The notes under the pieces were generated by a model, which saw only the letters and a list, made by a program, of their open reading frames with translations, had not been told where the DNA came from and did no database searches. Below, piece by piece: positions 33,363 to 45,760 of a DNA stretch of 64,000 nucleotides. The translations under genes were made by a program, and so were the position numbers. Origin of the DNA: Centrapalus pauciflorus (lineage: Eukaryota; Streptophyta; Magnoliopsida; Asterales; Asteraceae); assembly GCA_020465985.1 (NCBI GenBank), contig JAANYP010004416.1, forward strand, positions 62,001 to 126,000, given 5' to 3'. Every line of letters starts with the position of its first letter. Position 1 is the stretch's first letter.

Positions 33363-34542
33363 TATTTAATAATGCTTACGTTGCTTCACCGTTTTTAATC
33401 TCACTCTTTAAAATATCACAATCTGCCATCAAAATTAGCAATTAGCAAAGTGCAATCAAAATTTAAACAACTAAAAAAGTTTTCAAATGAAAGAAAACAC
33501 CTTAAGACGAACTCGGAATCAAATGAAAACACTTCTGCTCGACTGCTCTTTGAAGTTTGAAATATGAAGTCTGATACAATTAACCAAAAAAAGATAAATT
33601 AGTGCACCAAAATCAAAAGATAAATAAGTAAAAATCAAGATAATTCAATAACACAATACAATTACATATTAAATCAAATGAAACAATACCTTTAACCTAT
33701 GTCTGAATTCTGATTGTTTATTGAGTTTCTCGGCTTCTCTTTCACAGTTTCACGAAACCACAAATTCACAATAAGAGTAATCACAAATAGTCAATAGACT
33801 AATTTCCAGATTTCCAAACTCAAAGTCCTAAACCTGAAATTGAGGATTGAGAATGAGAAATGATTTGTGTCGATTGAGATAAAAAAAATTAAGAATCAAT
33901 CGAGGATTGAGATAGGAATGGCGACAGAATCACAGAATTAGGAATGCCTTTGGAATTGGAACCGTAATCGACACCTAATCACGAGAACCCGTTGATTTAT
34001 CATCAATCAAGGATTGTCTCCTCGATTTTCGATTTCTGGTTAGCCGACTTGCCATTTGCGCCCTCTGGAAACTCGCTCCGCCAGTCCGCCTTCCCGATTT
34101 CTTCTGTTGGTCACGTATGGGCGTATGGCGTCTGATACTCTGATCGACTGATTCTCTTCCTAACCTAACAGAACTTGGGCCTAGGTATAATGTATAAACA
34201 ATATTAATTTTTTGGGCCCTTTTGTTTTGTATGGGCCGTGGGCAGTGCCCAGCCCTACCCAAGCCCAGGGTCAGCCCTGTTGCCACCTCAGTCATGAAGG
34301 AATACCGCAGAGCCTAAAGAGGGTGTTAGAATGCAGCTAGATAGAGAACTACAATATAAGAGCGATTCTATGGGTTAGAAGGCCGACATGAAGGCTCACA
34401 TTCCAAATCGATTAAGCTTCATTTTTTTGGATAAAATCTTTAGTTTTGTTTCATTTAACATAAATGTAAGTCTTTTTGCATAAATTTCTTAGCTTTTAAA
34501 TTAATTATATGTTTTGATATTTTTTGGGTAAACTTGATGCAG

Positions 34543-34625
34543 CAACAAATGAAGGTCTGGTTGTTGTATGTGTTCGGTCCAATGAACACTTCGGTAGGTC
34601 GACATTTGAAGTCCGGGTTGTTGAG
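34543..34625 (+). other. Exon-like 83-bp segment (unidentified)
   Basis: It is preceded by a good splice acceptor (GATGCAG) and followed by GTTAGT. One frame reads NEGLVVVCVRSNEHFGRST then FEVRVVE without a stop, more protein-like than its surroundings. It could be a captured host exon or part of the old CACTA gene. I do not recognise the protein. The second copy lies at 44564-44646. Confidence 0.35.
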
Positions 34626-34797
34626 GTTAGTTTTTTCATGATTTTTACATATTGTTTAAGTTATTAAATCATTATATAAAACTGTTTTTCAAAATATTAT
34701 TGTCTTAAATTTGTTATAAAAAATACGATTCTTTTTTATATGATTTTTAGTTGAGAAAATAATTTTAATATGCAATTTGGGATGACAGTGTTGTGTA

Positions 34798-34965
34798 GGG
34801 ATGAACTTGGGACTAGTACCATACCGACTCGTCCCGACTCCCGATTTCCAGACTCCTGACTTGGAGGAAATCACAAGACCGAGTACCGTACCAAGTTATG
34901 ATATTCGGGAACGGTACTAGTACCGTATTCGGTACCGGGAAATCCTAGTCATGTTTGGTACCGTT
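34798..34965. other. GGTACC-rich block, left copy
   Basis: TAGGGATGAACTTGGGACTA followed by repeated GTACCGT and CGGTACCGGG words; possible end of a hAT-like MITE whose other end is at about 45420. Confidence 0.3.
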
Positions 34966-35109
34966 GTTCAGTATACGACATATAATGCATGACGTACAAT
35001 GCCAAAAAATTGGTAACAGTTCTTATACCAATTAGTAACAAATTTCATAGTGTTATAGATGTTGAAAATTAAAAATAAAACACTAAAAAACCCCCAAAGA
35101 AAAAAAACT

Positions 35110-36683
35110 TAGCATGTATCAAAGGCAATATGGTAGTGAAATGAATAGCATGTATCAAAGGCAATATGGTAGTGAAATGAATAAGCATGGTAAAAGAAAT
35201 GAATCAGATAACCAGTACAAACATATCATAAATGATCATTCATGAAATTAAATCAATTACTCACTGTTCTCGCCAATCTGTAACTCGCCAAGCGACTAAC
35301 CGAATATCAGCTGAAAGCACTACTGAGAGCCACCCGTCTCAATCGAATCACTAGAATCCTGATATAAAAGTATGTTGCCTATTTATTAATATTCTTAAAT
35401 TTTATAATTTACAATGTCCGATATCCAATTCTATTTATTAATTAAAATTCAGTGACTAAATCGGCGCACTTCGATTTATTAGAATCTTTACGTGTTACAA
35501 GTTTATATTTTCAAAAGGTATTTATTTATAATTAAACATATGTAACTATTTATAGGTAATTCAGATAAATACTAAATTCATTCTAACTTAAATATGATGT
35601 AGCCCACTTAAGTTAATTAAATATCCAAATTAACTACACAATTGAACTCAATTAACTGTTTAAAAGAAATATTAAAACAAACCAAAACTAACCTTTAAAC
35701 TCTAATCTATATAATTTTAGCCCAATTTAAAATAAAAGAACAAATCCACTTAAATTAATTAACCAACCCAATTTATTTAATTAGAAAAAAATGAACCCAT
35801 AAGCAATTAAAGGACAACATAACCAAAGTCCAAATAAAAAAAAAGAATAATAATCATAATAAAAATGACAGCCCAACTTAAAAAAAAAAAAAATTAATAA
35901 ATAAATAAATAAATAAAACAGAAAAAATAAAATAAAGTAAAGTAAAGTAAATTGAGTGGTTTCTTTTTCTCCTCATCCTAGGCGCACACAAACAGAAAAG
36001 AAAAGAGGAGAAGGTAGTGTCGGCCAGCAGGAGAGAGGGGAGCAGGGTCGCCGGTCAAGCAGCTCCCGGTGCCGACCAACCCATTTTCCGATCGGAATTC
36101 ATATATTAGTAACGTATAAATCTTTAAACTCCTTTGATAAATCCTTATTTTTCACAGATTTCATCAACATAAATAAACTCCAAAATAATTGGAATCCACC
36201 ATTACAGCTCTAAATTCCGGGATTCAAGCATCTAAAAGTATTCTAATATGATTTCTAATCTCATTGCTAGTGTTTTTATATGTATTTTCGAATTGAATCC
36301 CAAAACCCACTTGAACCACCATTGATGTTCTTTTGAAGCTTTTAAATCAAGAAAAGAAATGGTGAATGTGATGATATTATTTTAGGTTTTAGGAGCCATT
36401 TTCAGATTAATAAAACACTTCCAAACCATATTTGATGAATTCTAATACAAAAAAATAAATTACATACGAGAATTTATATGGTACCTCAATGAAACTTGGA
36501 CATGGAGATGCTGATAAATGAAATTTGTTGCTTAAATGTTCCAGCCCAAAAAAAAAATGAAGGAATGCCTAGATTTATGAATGTGTATGTGTGTTTCTTT
36601 GATGATGGCAAATAACAAGGGTAATGGGAATGATAATGGGTGAGTGCAAATATATGTAAGGAACATGCACATAATTAGTTAGG

Positions 36684-36757
<74 letters not shown>

Positions 36758-36991
36758 GGTGGTTTTTTTTTTTTCTTTTTTTCTTTTTTTTTTTCATTTA
36801 TTTATTACATATATTACATTCATATATATATATAATGGTTTGATAATTATTCCAAATTCTTAAAACCACAAAACTCAACATTTCAATCGTCGCCGATGAA
36901 ATTTGATAATTAATATGTTATTTTCTCGAATTAAAAATTAAATTAAATGACTCGAAATTAATTATTTACCTCGAAATTACCGGGTGTTACA
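35110..36991 (-). repeat. Truncated 3' LTR of the chromovirus Gypsy, with a 36-bp tandem duplication at its edge
   Basis: Matches 41511-43355. The first 36 bp (from AGCATGTATCAAAGGC) are present twice in tandem at 35111-35182, once in the intact LTR. It includes (CT)n at about 36690-36753. Minus-strand PPT-like TAGGAGAT follows at 36992-37000. Confidence 0.9.
36690..36753. repeat. (CT)n microsatellite in the Gypsy LTR, left copy
   Basis: About 32 CT units. The right LTR carries a similar tract at about 43052-43117. Confidence 0.97.
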
Positions 36992-37026
36992 ATCTCCTAC
37001 AAGTTAGATTGATCTCGTCCTCGAGA

Positions 37027-39127
37027 TCATATGGATTTGAACAGGTTGGGATACTTCGCCATCATCTCCTTCTTCGGCTCCCACGTATGATTCGGCCCAT
37101 GGTGATGCCACCATTTCATTAAGACCAACTCTATCTGACGATTCCTCAATTTGCTGATCTTCTCATCCACTATCTGTTCGGCCTCCTCGACATATCTGAG
37201 TCGCTGATCAATCTGTACATGAGTTGGCACCATTTCCTCAAATAGCTGACATGAAAAAAAATCGTGCACACCGGCCAACTCTGGTGGCAAATCCAATCGA
37301 TATGCATGCGCACCAATACGCTCTGTAATACGGTAAGGTCCAATAAATCTAGGGCTAAGCTTGTCCCTTTTGCCGAACCTCATAATACCCTTCCAAGGTG
37401 ACACCTTCAACATCACAAAACTACCAACCTCAAGCTCCACTGGTCTATGCCGCTTATCTGATTACATCTTCTGTCGATCCTGAGTAGCCCTCAATTGTTC
37501 GCGAATAATCTAAATCTTGTCGTGCACAATCTGCAATAACTGCCAATAGGTCTCTCACCCACCTCTCGCCAACATGTGGGTGTACGACACCTACGACCAT
37601 ACAACACCTCGAACGGTGTCATGCCGATAGAAGAATGATACAAGTTATTACAAGAAAACTTGATCAATGGCAAATGAGCATCCCAGTTCCCACCGAACTC
37701 TAGCACGCAGGCTCGTAGCATATACTCAAGAGTCTGTATCGTACGCTCGCTCTGGCCATCTGCCTGTGGGTGAAACGTCGTGCTAAGAGTAACATGCGTA
37801 CCCAGCTCGTCCTGTAAAACCCTGCCAAAACCGAGAAGTAAACCGCGAATCTCGATCGGACACTATCTTCTTAGGCACCGCATGTCTAGAAATGATATCG
37901 TCTATGAAAATCTGTGCCCACCGATCCATCGAATAGTTCTCCCTAATTGGAATGAAATGCGCGCTCTTCGTAAGTCGGTCAACCACAACCCATATCGCAT
38001 CATGTTGTCGTTGTGTCTTCAGGAGCTTAGTGACAAAATCCATTGCAATCTCCTCCCACTTCCACTGCGGAATAGGTGAAGGCTGTAAACTGCCATATGG
38101 CTTCTGATGCTCCGCCTTCACTTGCAAACAAGTAGTACACTGCTCAACGAATCGATCCACATCCCGCTCCAACCACGTAAGTCACGATACATCTTCGTAG
38201 CACCAGGATGGACAGATAATCGAGAATATGAGCCTCAACCAACAAAATATCGGGTAAGCCACCAAGTCCAGGAATCCAAATACGCGAATCAAACAGCAAT
38301 ACCCCTCGACAATAAGGAAAAAGACGCTGTATATAGTTAACCATGCGCTCAGACTTTAGATGCTCTACCGATTATGCCTCAGACTTATATCTTAATAGAT
38401 CCGCAATCATAGAATTCTTCGCAAGGGGACGTACCATCGCACAACACAATACACCAGAATAGAACTTACCACTCAACACATCAACAACTACATTCTCTTT
38501 ACAAGGGTGGTAAAGGATCTCTCAATCATAGTCTTTAATCAACTTCATGGCACGCTACTATCTCATATTCAGCACCTGCTGGTCGAAGATGTACTTCAAG
38601 CTCGTATGATCAGTGAAGAATTGATATCTCGTGTCATATAAATAGTGTCTCCATAACTTCAACGCGAACACCATAGCCGGTAACTCTGATTCATGAGTCC
38701 CTTAGTTTCTCTCGTGGATCTTCGACTGTCTTGAAGCAGAAGCGATTACTTCGGTGAATCCCAAAACACACCACAGGTCGTGTAAAGATGCATCGCTATA
38801 AACAATGAAATCATCCTTGCCCTCAAACAGGGAAATAATCAGAGTCTCACTTAAACATTGTTTCAGCTCCTGAAAGGCTTGCTCCTGCGGCTCACCCCAA
38901 ACGAATCTCACGTTGTTCCTTGTCATCTCAGTCAAAGGCATTGTGATCTTAGAGAAATCGAGAATAAAATGCCAATAGAAACTGTCCAAGACGAGAAAGC
39001 TACGAATCTCTGAAGCATTATGAGGCTGTTCCCAATCCTGAATAGTCTCGACCTTCGACTGCTCAACAGATACACCATCGCCACTAATCTTGTGGCCAAG
39101 AAACTGAACCTTATCATTCTTATACAA
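37027..39127 (-). pseudogene. RT (C-terminal part), RNase H, integrase and chromodomain of the chromovirus Gypsy
   Basis: Minus-strand order is: RT thumb/connection with VQFLGHKISGDG and VIYSDASLH-type text (38702-39127); RNase H with stops (TDHTSLKYIFDQ, about 38590); integrase zinc/core with CTTCLQVKAEHQKP, AMDFVTKLLKTQRQHDAIWV and IVSDRDSRFTSRFW (37783-38172); integrase C-terminal part with LIKFSCNNLYHSSIGMTPFE (37491-37721). Last is a 137-codon segment (37027-37440) with VMLKVSPWKG, RFIGPYRI and a chromodomain-like end, VLMKWWHHHGPNHTWEP. A C-terminal chromodomain marks chromoviruses. Many stops and the missing 5' half make it inactive. Confidence 0.9.
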
Positions 39128-40920
39128 CCTATGTATATAAATCTAAATGTTATAGTAGCTTTAAATCATAACGATTCTCATTAATATCCTTTCAAAACTT
39201 ATTATTATTTATGCGAATAAATTCAAAATTTCATAATGTTGTGAATCGGGTAATTCATTCCATGCAATCGGACTCGTATGTTATAGTGATGTTTACATAG
39301 TACTTATTTAATTATTCATTAAAACCTTCTTAGACAGTAGCAGTTATTTGTTTATTTGAGTTCAAGACCATTTTATAATTCCAATACTATCAATATCTTT
39401 TTATTTCCCACAATAAGTTCAATATATTTATTTGACCTTATATAAAGACCCAATTAAATCAAACAAATTTCATTCGATCTTAACAATGTTTTAATACCCG
39501 CACACGGCTACATGATGAGTGAGATTATAATTTATGTTGTTTCTTATTTGTAGTGGTATAATAAAACATATATAAATCAATAAAATTATGTAAAAATTAG
39601 AATCTATTTGTTGTTTGTATTTCTAATTTCAAACTTTAATACTATTTCAGTTTAAATATTGACTAAATATCAAGAATTGATATTTAAATCTTTACTAAAT
39701 ATTCAAAGGTCATCATTCGTTTCAAATTTTTTTTTTTTCAAGCTAATATCTTTGATCACTGCATCAAATCCGTCATTCCTCACAAATGAGTTATGGTAAT
39801 ATATGAGCTACAAATCAATCATACATCGTCGGCTACGATCAGACTCACAGTATCGCTCGCTAACTAGTGTACGTAATGTTAGGTTATATCGTATTGATTC
39901 TTGTGTTCTTATGTATCTTTTTCGCATCCTTAACCTATTATGCCACACTTTCTCGTCTTGATTCATGTTCACCCTTTTTTTTTATAAATCATTTACAGAT
40001 TCGAGTATTACTTTGAGTTTGTCAGATTATTTAACTGCACAACATACAGATATCAAGAAGGAACAATACCACCACCCAAGGGTGTGATCACAGAAACAGT
40101 GAATAGAGACTCTCGTCTGTAGCGCGCAACTCGAAAGACTCTAGTAAGACCACACAGACCAAACAAACTTGCACCAAGTGCGTGAACAATCAATGACACG
40201 AAAACACATTCTTGACTATCTGCAGGTTATGGTCCCATGATGATGAATCAAACAAAGTAACGAATAAGTAAAATGATTACAATAGAAGTGGAATGACCGA
40301 GATACTATAGAGATCGAATACATATTTGAACAAGACTGATATCATGTATATGCAACAATCGAAAGTTCTGACAACTCTTATTTAAGGTTAAAATCGTAAC
40401 TTATTGAATTCATGATAGAGAGTGCCATTTTTTTTTCCAACCATATCGGTAAATACTTTTTATGTGATTATCTCAGTTTAGTTATTTAATTATTTGATTA
40501 TCGCATATAATATATTTAATAAAAGCTCTGCAACATACTCCACCATATCACTCTCCAAACAGTAGCTCTGACGAAATGTCCTCTCTGAACATTCAAGCTA
40601 ATCCAAAGCCTTCACAGGCTCCATAGTGTTGAATATCATGGCTCTCGTCTTCATCCATAGCGCGAAAATTAAATTTATGAATTTACTCACCAATTTTGTT
40701 TTATATTCTTACATGATTTGTTTATGGTCTTGCTCATAAGGGTATATGTTTATCTATATATTTATGAAGGTTACAGTTAAATCCTATCTTAACCGTACCC
40801 AATTCCTAAGGCCATCTGGGTAGAGTTGAACTCGTAAAATCATAACTTAAGCTAATAGTGATCATGCATCCTACAGTTTAAGACTAAGTACCAAAAAGGT
40901 ACTTAATTCACTTAAACCAA
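39128..40920. other. Unassigned 1.8-kb interior segment replacing gag and most of RT
   Basis: RT coding text stops abruptly at about 39127. From there to the PBS the sequence is AT-rich with many stops, and I recognise no gag, protease or RT motif. It could be leader plus an unidentified insertion or a heavily decayed region. Confidence 0.4.
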
Positions 40921-40935
40921 ACCTGTCTCTGATAT
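40921..40935 (-). other. Degenerate primer binding site of the chromovirus Gypsy
   Basis: The minus strand reads ATATCAGAGACAGGT directly inside the 5' LTR, a variant of TGGTATCAGAGAC. Confidence 0.6.
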
Positions 40936-43049
40936 TGAAACACCCCGATCTAATATCGCGGCGCTTTTACTATAATCTGTAACATGAACCTCAAATTCAG
41001 AGTACGCTAAATAAATTATCTAGTTATTACAACCAAATCAAAAATTTTAGGATCTACCCATCCCAATTACAAATTTAGAATATTTACAAATTTTGCGGAA
41101 GTCTATCTGATACCACGAGTCCTCAAACTCTTGACCCTGAAGCTGGTGCTTTGCCCTTATCAGCTAAACCTGAAACATTGCCCCCACAACCGGGGTAAGC
41201 CGTCGCCTAGCGAGTAACAGATTTAATAACACAAATAAACATAAATAACATGAATGATACAAGTATCGGCACAAAGTCAACATGTGTAGCACCCGGCCTT
41301 CCCAGCAGTGCGTCCACGAATAGGTTGTCTGTGTAGCATCCGGCCTTCCCAGCAATGCATACACAGTAACACAGCTTGCGGCACTCCCGACTTACAGCGT
41401 ATAAAAAATAACATGCAGCCACACAGGCATGCAATCATCACATAAATACACAGTATGCATACCGGAGAAAGTAAGGGTTATTATGTAACAACTCAGGGTA
41501 ATGAAATGAATAGCATGTATCAAAGGCAATATGGTAGTGAAATGAATAAGCATGGTAAAAGAAATGAATCAGATAACCAGTACAAACATATCATAAATGA
41601 TCATTCATGAAATTAAATCAATTACTCACTGTTCTCGCCAATCTGTAACTCGCCAAGGGACTAACCGAATATCAGCTGAAAGCACTACTGAGAGCCACCC
41701 GTCTCAATCGAATCACTAGAATCCTGATATAAAAGTATGTTGCCTATTTATTAATATTCTTAAATTTTATAATTTACAATGTCCGATATCCAATTCTATT
41801 TATTAATTAAAATTCAGTGACTAAATCGGCGCACTTCGATTTATTAGAATCTTTACGTGTTACAAGTTTATATTTTCAAAAGGTATTTATTTATAATTAA
41901 ACATATGTAACTATTTATAGGTAATTCAGATAAATACTAAATTCATTCTAACTTAAATATGATGTAGCCCACTTAAGTTAATTAAATATCCAAATTAACT
42001 ACACAATTGAACTCAATTAACTGTTTAAAAGAAATATTAAAACAAACCAAAACTAACCTTTAAACTCTAATCTATATAATTTTAGCCCAATTTAAAATAA
42101 AAGAACAAATCCACTTAAATTAATTAACCAACCCAATTTATTTAATTAGAAAAAAATGAACCCATAAGCAATTAAAGGACAACATAACCAAAGTCCAAAT
42201 AAAAAAAAAGAATAATAATCATAATAAAAATGACAGCCCAACTTAAAAAAAAAAAAAATTAATAAATAAATAAATAAATAAAACAGAAAAAATAAAATAA
42301 AGTAAAGTAAAGTAAATTGAGTGGTTTCTTTTTCTCCTCATCCTAGGCGCACACAAACAGAAAAGAAAAGAGGAGAAGGTAGTGTCGGCCAGCAGGAGAG
42401 AGGGGAGCAGGGTCGCCGGTCAAGCAGCTCCCGGTGCCGACCAACCCATTTTCCGATCGGAATTCATATATTAGTAACGTATAAATCTTTAAACTCCTTT
42501 GATAAATCCTTATTTTTCACAGATTTCATCAACATAAATAAACTCCAAAATAATTGGAATCCACCATTACAGCTCTAAATTCCGGGATTCAAGCATCTAA
42601 AAGTATTCTAATATGATTTCTAATCTCATTGCTAGTGTTTTTATATGTATTTTCGAATTGAATCCCAAAACCCACTTGAACCACCATTGATGTTCTTTTG
42701 AAGCTTTTAAATCAAGAAAAGAAATGGTGAATGTGATGATATTATTTTAGGTTTTAGGAGCCATTTTCAGATTAATAAAACACTTCCAAACCATATTTGA
42801 TGAATTCTAATACAAAAAAATAAATTACATACGAGAATTTATATGGTACCTCAATGAAACTTGGACATGGAGATGCTGATAAATGAAATTTGTTGCTTAA
42901 ATGTTCCAGCCCAAAAAAAAAAATGAAGGAATGCCTAGATTTATGAATGTGTATGTGTGTTTCTTTGATGATGGCAAATAACAAGGGTAATGGGAATGAT
43001 AATGGGTGAGTGCAAATATATGTAAGGAACATGCACATAATTAGTTAGG

Positions 43050-43119
<70 letters not shown>

Positions 43120-43355
43120 GGTGGTTTTTTTTTTTTCTTTTTTTCTTTTTTTTTTTTCATTTATTTATTACATATATTACATTCATATATATATATAATG
43201 GTTTGATAATTATTTCCAAATTCTTAAAACCACAAAACTCAACATTTCAATCGTCGCCGATGAAATTTGATAATTAATATGTTATTTTCTCGAATTAAAA
43301 ATTAAATTAAATGACTCGAAATTAATTATTTACCTCGAAATTACCGGGTGTTACA
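40936..43355 (-). repeat. 5' LTR of the chromovirus Gypsy, 2.4 kb
   Basis: In the element sense it starts TGTAACACCCGGTAATTTCG and ends GGGGTGTTTCA, so the termini are nearly inverted. It carries a 47-bp-spaced repeat of GTGTAGCAYCCGGCCTTCCC at 41284 and 41331, and (CT)n at about 43052-43117. Confidence 0.85.
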
Positions 43356-45135
43356 ACTATACATTATAAATCATTATTTAACATATTTAATAATGCTTAC
43401 GTTGCTTCACCGTTTTTAATCTCACTCTTTAAAATATCACAATCTGCCATCAAAATTAGCAATTAGCAAAGTGCAATCAAAATTTAAACAACTAAAAAAG
43501 TTTTCAAATGAAAGAGAACACCTTAAGACGAACTCGGAATCAAATGAAAACACTTCTGCTCGACTGCTCTTTGAAGTTTGAAATATGAAGTCTGATACAA
43601 TTAACCAAAAAAAGATAAATTAGTGCACCAAAATCAAAAGATAAATAAGTAAAAATCAAGATAATTCAATAACACAATACAATTACATATTAAATCAAAT
43701 GAAACAATACCTTTAACCTATGTCTGAATTCTGATTGTTTATTGAGTTTCTCGGCTTCTCTTTCACAGTTTCACGAAACCACAAATTCACAATAAGAGTA
43801 ATCACAAATAGTCAATAGACTAATTTCCAGATTTCCAAACTCAAAGTCCTAAACCTGAAATTGAGGATTGAGAATGAGAAATGATTTGTGTCGATTGAGA
43901 TAAAAAAAATTAAGAATCAATCGAGGATTGAGATAGGAATGGCGACAGAATCACAGAATTAGGAATGCCTTTGGAATTGGTACCGTAATCGACACCTAAT
44001 CACGAGAACCCGTTGATTTATCATCAATCAAGGATTGTCTCCTCGATTTTCGATTTCTGGTTAGCCGACTTGCCATTTGCGCCCTCTGGAAACTCGCTCC
44101 GCCAGTCCGCCTTCCCGATTTCTTCTGTTGGTCACGTATGGGCGTATGGCGTCTGATACTCTGATCGACTGATTCTCTTCCTAACCTAACAGAACTTGGG
44201 ACTAGGTATAATGTATAAACAATATTAATTTTTTGGGCCCTTTTGTTTTGTATGGGCCGTGGGCAGTGCCCAGCCCTACCCAAGCCCAGGGTCAGCCCTG
44301 TTGCCACCTCAGTCATGAAGGAATACCGCAGAGCCTAAAGAGGGTGTTAGAATGCAGCTAGATAGAGAACTACAATATAAGAGCGATTCTATGGGTTAGA
44401 AGGCCGACATGAAGGCTCTCATTCCAAATCGATTAAGCTTCATTTTTTTGGATGAAATCTTTAGTTTTGTTTCATTTAACATAAATGTAAGTCTTTTTGC
44501 ATAAATTTCTTAGCTTTTAAATTAATTATATGTTTTGATATTTTTTGGGTAAACTTGATGCAGCAACAAATGAAGGTCTGGTTGTTGTATGTGTTCGGTC
44601 CAATGAACACTTCGGTAGGTCGACATTTGAAGTCCGGGTTGTTGAGGTTAGTTTTTTCATGATTTTTACATATTGTTTAAGTTATTAAATCATTATATAA
44701 AACTGTTTTTCAAAATATTATTGTCTTAAATTTGTTATAAAAAATACGATTCTTTTTTATATGATTTTTAGTTGAGAAAATAATTTTAATATGCAATTTG
44801 GGATGACAGTGTTGTGTAGGGATGAACTTGGGACTAGTACCATACCGACTCGTCCCGACTCCCGATTTCCAGACTCCTGACTTGGAGGAAATCACAAGAC
44901 CGAGTACCGTACCAAGTTATGATATTCGGGAACGGTACTTGTACCGTATTCGGTACCGGGAAATCCTAGTCATGTTTGGTACCGTTGTTCAGTATACGAC
45001 ATATAATGCATGACGTACAATGCCAAAAAATTGGTAACAGTTCTTATACCAATTAGTAACAAATTTCATAGTGTTATAGATGTTGAAAATTAAAAATAAA
45101 ACACTAAAAAACCCCCAAAGAAAAAAAAACTTAGC
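43356..45135. repeat. 1.78-kb segmental duplication, right copy
   Basis: Starts ACTATACATT right after the LTR end and continues through the hAT right end (to 44300). It includes a second copy of the exon-like segment (44564-44646) and GGTACC-rich block, then ends CTTAGC before GACGGTTTT. Confidence 0.95.
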
Positions 45136-45760
45136 GACGGTTTTATACTAACTGATGACAGTTTCATAAGTATTAAATGATTGGTTGTCAATAATAATGA
45201 ATGAATAAATTGGGATATAAAATGGGTTTTGCATATAATTATTAGTTAGGAAATGATATTGACTAAATTAAAATTTTTAAAAACATGACTATTTATATTT
45301 CCAATTCGGTACCGGAAATTCCCGGATTAAACTAAACCCGACTCCCGATTTAAGTCATATATTGGTCCCGAATACCGAACCATCTCCGGCTAATCGTACC
45401 GGTACCAGTACGGGTAGGGAAAAATGTGATTTTTGCTAGTCCATAGTGTTGTCGCATTAGATATTTTTAATTTACTTTTAGCGATGACATGTCATCGCAT
45501 AGAATTTCTATTTTATTTTTTAATTAAATTAAAATTCACGTTTTGCAACCACAGTGTTGTCACAAAAGGTGCTGTCGTGTCATGTTTATATGGCTAGAAA
45601 ATTTCGTCGCAAAAATAAAAAATATCATGGCAAAAGGTATTTAGCTACGAGACAAAGACGACGACTCTATTGCGATATGTCATCACAAAAACCCTTTAGC
45701 AACAATATTTGGCTTTTAACGGTGACTTTCGTTGTCACAAATGTCAGATTTATTGTAGCG
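45136..45760 (+). mobile_element. Right end of the old CACTA element
   Basis: Contains subterminal words typical of CACTA ends: GCGATGACATGTCATCGC (45481), TTTCGTCGCAAAAA (45601), GACGACGAC and TGTCATCACAAAAACCC. It ends TTTATTGTAGCG, close to the expected TTTCTTGTAGTG. The GGTACC-rich stretch 45300-45420 may be a separate small insertion. Confidence 0.55.

Larger units (their letters stand above)
28479..34279. mobile_element. Non-autonomous hAT-like element (about 1 kb without its insert)
   Basis: The left end reads CAGGGCCGTTCCTATC, and the right end reverse-complemented reads CAGGGCTGACCCTGGG. Flanks are TTGCCGCC (28471-28478) and TTGCCACC (34280-34287), an 8-bp duplication with one mismatch, as expected for hAT. 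Only 107 bp of left and 917 bp of right hAT sequence remain around the inserted Copia. There is no transposase. A 106-codon ORF near the right end (33975-34295) crosses the terminus and is not a gene. Confidence 0.75.
33335..35113. repeat. 1.78-kb segmental duplication, left copy
   Basis: Nearly identical (I count about seven differences) to 43356-45135. It begins ACTATACATTATAAATC, inside the 4.8-kb Copia LTR. It includes the right part of the hAT-like element and ends CTTAGC, where it joins a truncated Gypsy LTR. Confidence 0.95.
35110..43355 (-). mobile_element. Chromovirus-type Ty3/gypsy element, internally deleted, with truncated 3' LTR
   Basis: The right LTR (40936-43355) is complete: on the minus strand it begins TGTAACACCCGG and ends GGGGTGTTTCA. 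The left LTR (35110-36991) lacks its outer about 570 bp. On the minus strand, pol runs RT, RNase H, integrase and a C-terminal chromodomain. Gag, protease and the start of RT are missing. The copies of the LTRs differ at only a few positions and in CT-repeat length. The two outer flanks do not form a 5-bp duplication; instead a 1.78-kb block flanks both sides. Confidence 0.88.

Noticed and set aside
33975..34295. 106-codon minus-strand ORF, repeated at 43996-44316
   Set aside because: It crosses the hAT terminus, and its second copy is due to the segmental duplication. No protein family is recognised.
35956..36213. 85-codon ORF identical at 42321-42578
   Set aside because: Identity is explained by the two LTRs of one Gypsy element. 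The ORF is within an LTR, with no recognised domain.
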